A stretch of 64,000 nucleotides of DNA. Source: Lanius collurio (lineage: Eukaryota > Chordata > Aves > Passeriformes > Laniidae). Positions 62,341-64,000 of the stretch are shown here, piece by piece. How positions within the stretch are numbered: position 1 is the stretch's first letter; every line of letters begins with the position of its first letter. A program made the position numbers and the translations under genes. Where the stretch lies: the NCBI GenBank assembly GCA_020086605.1, contig JACBWW010000038.1, positions 6,983,697 through 7,047,696 on the forward strand, given 5' to 3'. The notes beneath the pieces were generated by a model. That model did no database searches. It was not told the origin of the DNA and saw only the letters and a list, made by a program, of their open reading frames with translations.

Positions 62341-64000
62341 TATGGATCATGTCTTGCCCCACTCCTGCACCTCAGTGAGCAATCTTCCATGGAGGGGAGG
62401 GAAGTTGTATGCAGGCAGGTCTGAATCAGCCCCAGGGTTTCTGTATGGCTGCATCACAGCACCTGGTGGAGTTACAGGTGTTACACCTCAGCAGTTACAG
62501 GCTGGGTATGGCACATCCCAGGATGCCCCTCTTGCTCCAACAGGTTCAGCAGACAGTGAATCCCTGCATCCCAGGCAGCCTCAGCCCTGTGCAGCAGAGC
62601 CCAGACTGCGGTAATGAGCTGCTGAATGGGACATGCTTCACCACCTTCTGCCATGGTCCTGCTTTCTCCAGCAAGGTGGGCTACCAAAGCTTCGTATGCT
62701 CTGAGGAGAGGCCTGTGCTCAGTCAGATGCTACAGGGAAGTTGGTCCTTATTTCACCTGTTGAAGGTGGCGGCTCCAACCTTTTGTGTTTATTCTGTGCT
62801 GGGAGTGAAAGTAGGGAGCAGGGAGGTTGCTTTCAGAGGAGGAGACAAGATGGAGACGAGGTGGGGTGGAAGAAGGGAAATGCATAGCTGGACATAGAAG
62901 TTAGAGAAAATGGGAAAAGTGGGGGAGGATAAAGACACATACTTAGAGTTATTCCTTATCACCTACTGCTACAACAGGGTGAGAATTGTGTTGTCAGAAG
63001 CCTTTTGGAATGTGCACATGGATATATTGGACATGTATAGCCTGTCCAAGGTAAAAATGCCATGCAGCCTTCAAGGCTTGACACCACTTCCTGTCTGTTC
63101 CCAGCCTACCAGGGAGTCATGGAAGATCAGACATTGGAACTCTGTTCACTCAGCTGGCTGTTTGGGACTCAGGTGTGGTTTGGCTTCACATACAGCCTCT
63201 AAGGTGAGACTCCCCTTCTCAATGTCAGACTGAAATACTATAGTTTATGACTTAAACATCTTCGTGAAGGACTTTTGCCCATTATAGCAAAAACTGTATT
63301 ACAAAGGTTGCAGAGAAGACCACCACACCCTGAATGGGGCCCTGACTGAGGCCTTACACTGCTTGCTGATGAAGATAAGATAAAGTAACAACTCAGAGCT
63401 GGGGGAGAAGAATACATTCACAGAGCACAGGCTTAACACCTTCAGGGTGGGAACCACAGCCCCAGGGCTATCAGCTGCCAGGTTCAAACAGGCCCTTGCA
63501 CCAAAGGGTGGGGCAAAGAGGCTTTGGGCCTGTGGTGAAAAAGCCTCTGGTGAGAGGCAATGAGCGCCCATCCTCCGATGTGCAGACCAGCTCAGCTATG
63601 GGGCCCTTCGCGCTGGGAGAAGGTGCATCCAGAGCAGAAGGGGGTGTCATGGCCCATCAAAGGCCATGGGGGCTCAAGGGGTCCCCAGACCGTGCACCTG
63701 AGCACTGCAACATGATGCAACAGATCCACAGTGTTGCAAGGGACAGTGCAAACTGGCTGCCTACAAGGGAGGCATGTCGGCATTCCCACCTGTCCAAAAT
63801 ATATATTAATCCACTGGATCCTGTACTTCTTGGTATGGCATGCTGTGGCATGGGGCAGTGTGGCCCAGCAGAGGGGGACCCTCACCACTAGCAGACCAGA
63901 TGGAGGGGAGCAACGAGATGTCGTTGGGACCCTTGGATGGGTGATGTGCTTCCACCTACCCCCTGTCATTCTCTCCCTGTCCCCCCACCCCCCATGCACT
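62341..64000. other. Intergenic sequence downstream of MAML3
   Basis: No exon, RNA gene or named repeat recognised. Open frames of 131-162 codons occur on both strands but overlap each other and carry no recognisable motif. The segment at about 63270-63900 has the mixed composition of an old LTR or other mobile element, but I could not define termini. Confidence 0.5.

Noticed and set aside
63270..63900. Possible further LTR or mobile element downstream of the gene
   Set aside because: The composition is suggestive, but no terminal repeats, promoter/poly(A) order or known motif could be defined.
1..64000. CRISPR arrays, operons, tRNA or rRNA genes
   Set aside because: None visible. The window is spliced vertebrate DNA and no regularly spaced direct repeats or cloverleaf-like segments were found.

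Overview
The window is vertebrate nuclear DNA, almost certainly from a bird. Three things point that way: spliced exons with canonical AG/GT boundaries, very large introns, and 5'-truncated CR1 LINE fragments with the avian-type 3' end (ATTCTATGATTCTA-like 8-mer repeats), together with two retroviral-type solo LTRs. No bacterial-style genes, CRISPR arrays or tRNA/rRNA genes are visible.

The only gene I can support is the 3' part of MAML3 (mastermind-like 3, a Notch co-activator) on the + strand. Its last three coding exons are at 51989-52228, 54441-54528 and 57103-58091, with phases that join exactly. Recalled similarity to vertebrate MAML3 is strong, down to the acidic C-terminal motif. Everything from base 1 to 51988 reads as one long intron: the large preceding exon, which carries most of the protein, is not in the window. 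The 3' UTR runs from 58092 to about 62.33 kb. It ends in an AU-rich segment with a Pumilio-type element and an AATAAA at 62304, and it is interrupted by a 1.2-kb antisense solo LTR (59490-60703). From there to 64000 is intergenic sequence with nothing recognised.

Region by region. 1-51.9 kb is intronic, with CR1 pieces at 9.0, 11.4-11.8 and perhaps 32.1 kb, a solo LTR at 35.8-36.5 kb, several low-complexity or G-rich tracts, and AT-rich blocks that look like conserved non-coding elements (not testable here). 47.9-52.9 kb is structurally unusual. It holds a 132-base assembly gap, then a perfect 315-bp inverted repeat with a 170-bp G-rich loop, then a CpG island about 0.6 kb upstream of the first exon seen. 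All of this is bracketed by a near-identical 106-bp inverted pair. 52-58.1 kb holds the exons, 58.1-62.3 kb the 3' UTR, and 62.3-64 kb is intergenic.

I found no convincing new biological system. The items most worth checking are the palindrome beside the gap (real or a contig-end fold-back), the CpG island as a possible internal promoter for a C-terminal MAML3 isoform, and the antisense LTR inside the 3' UTR.
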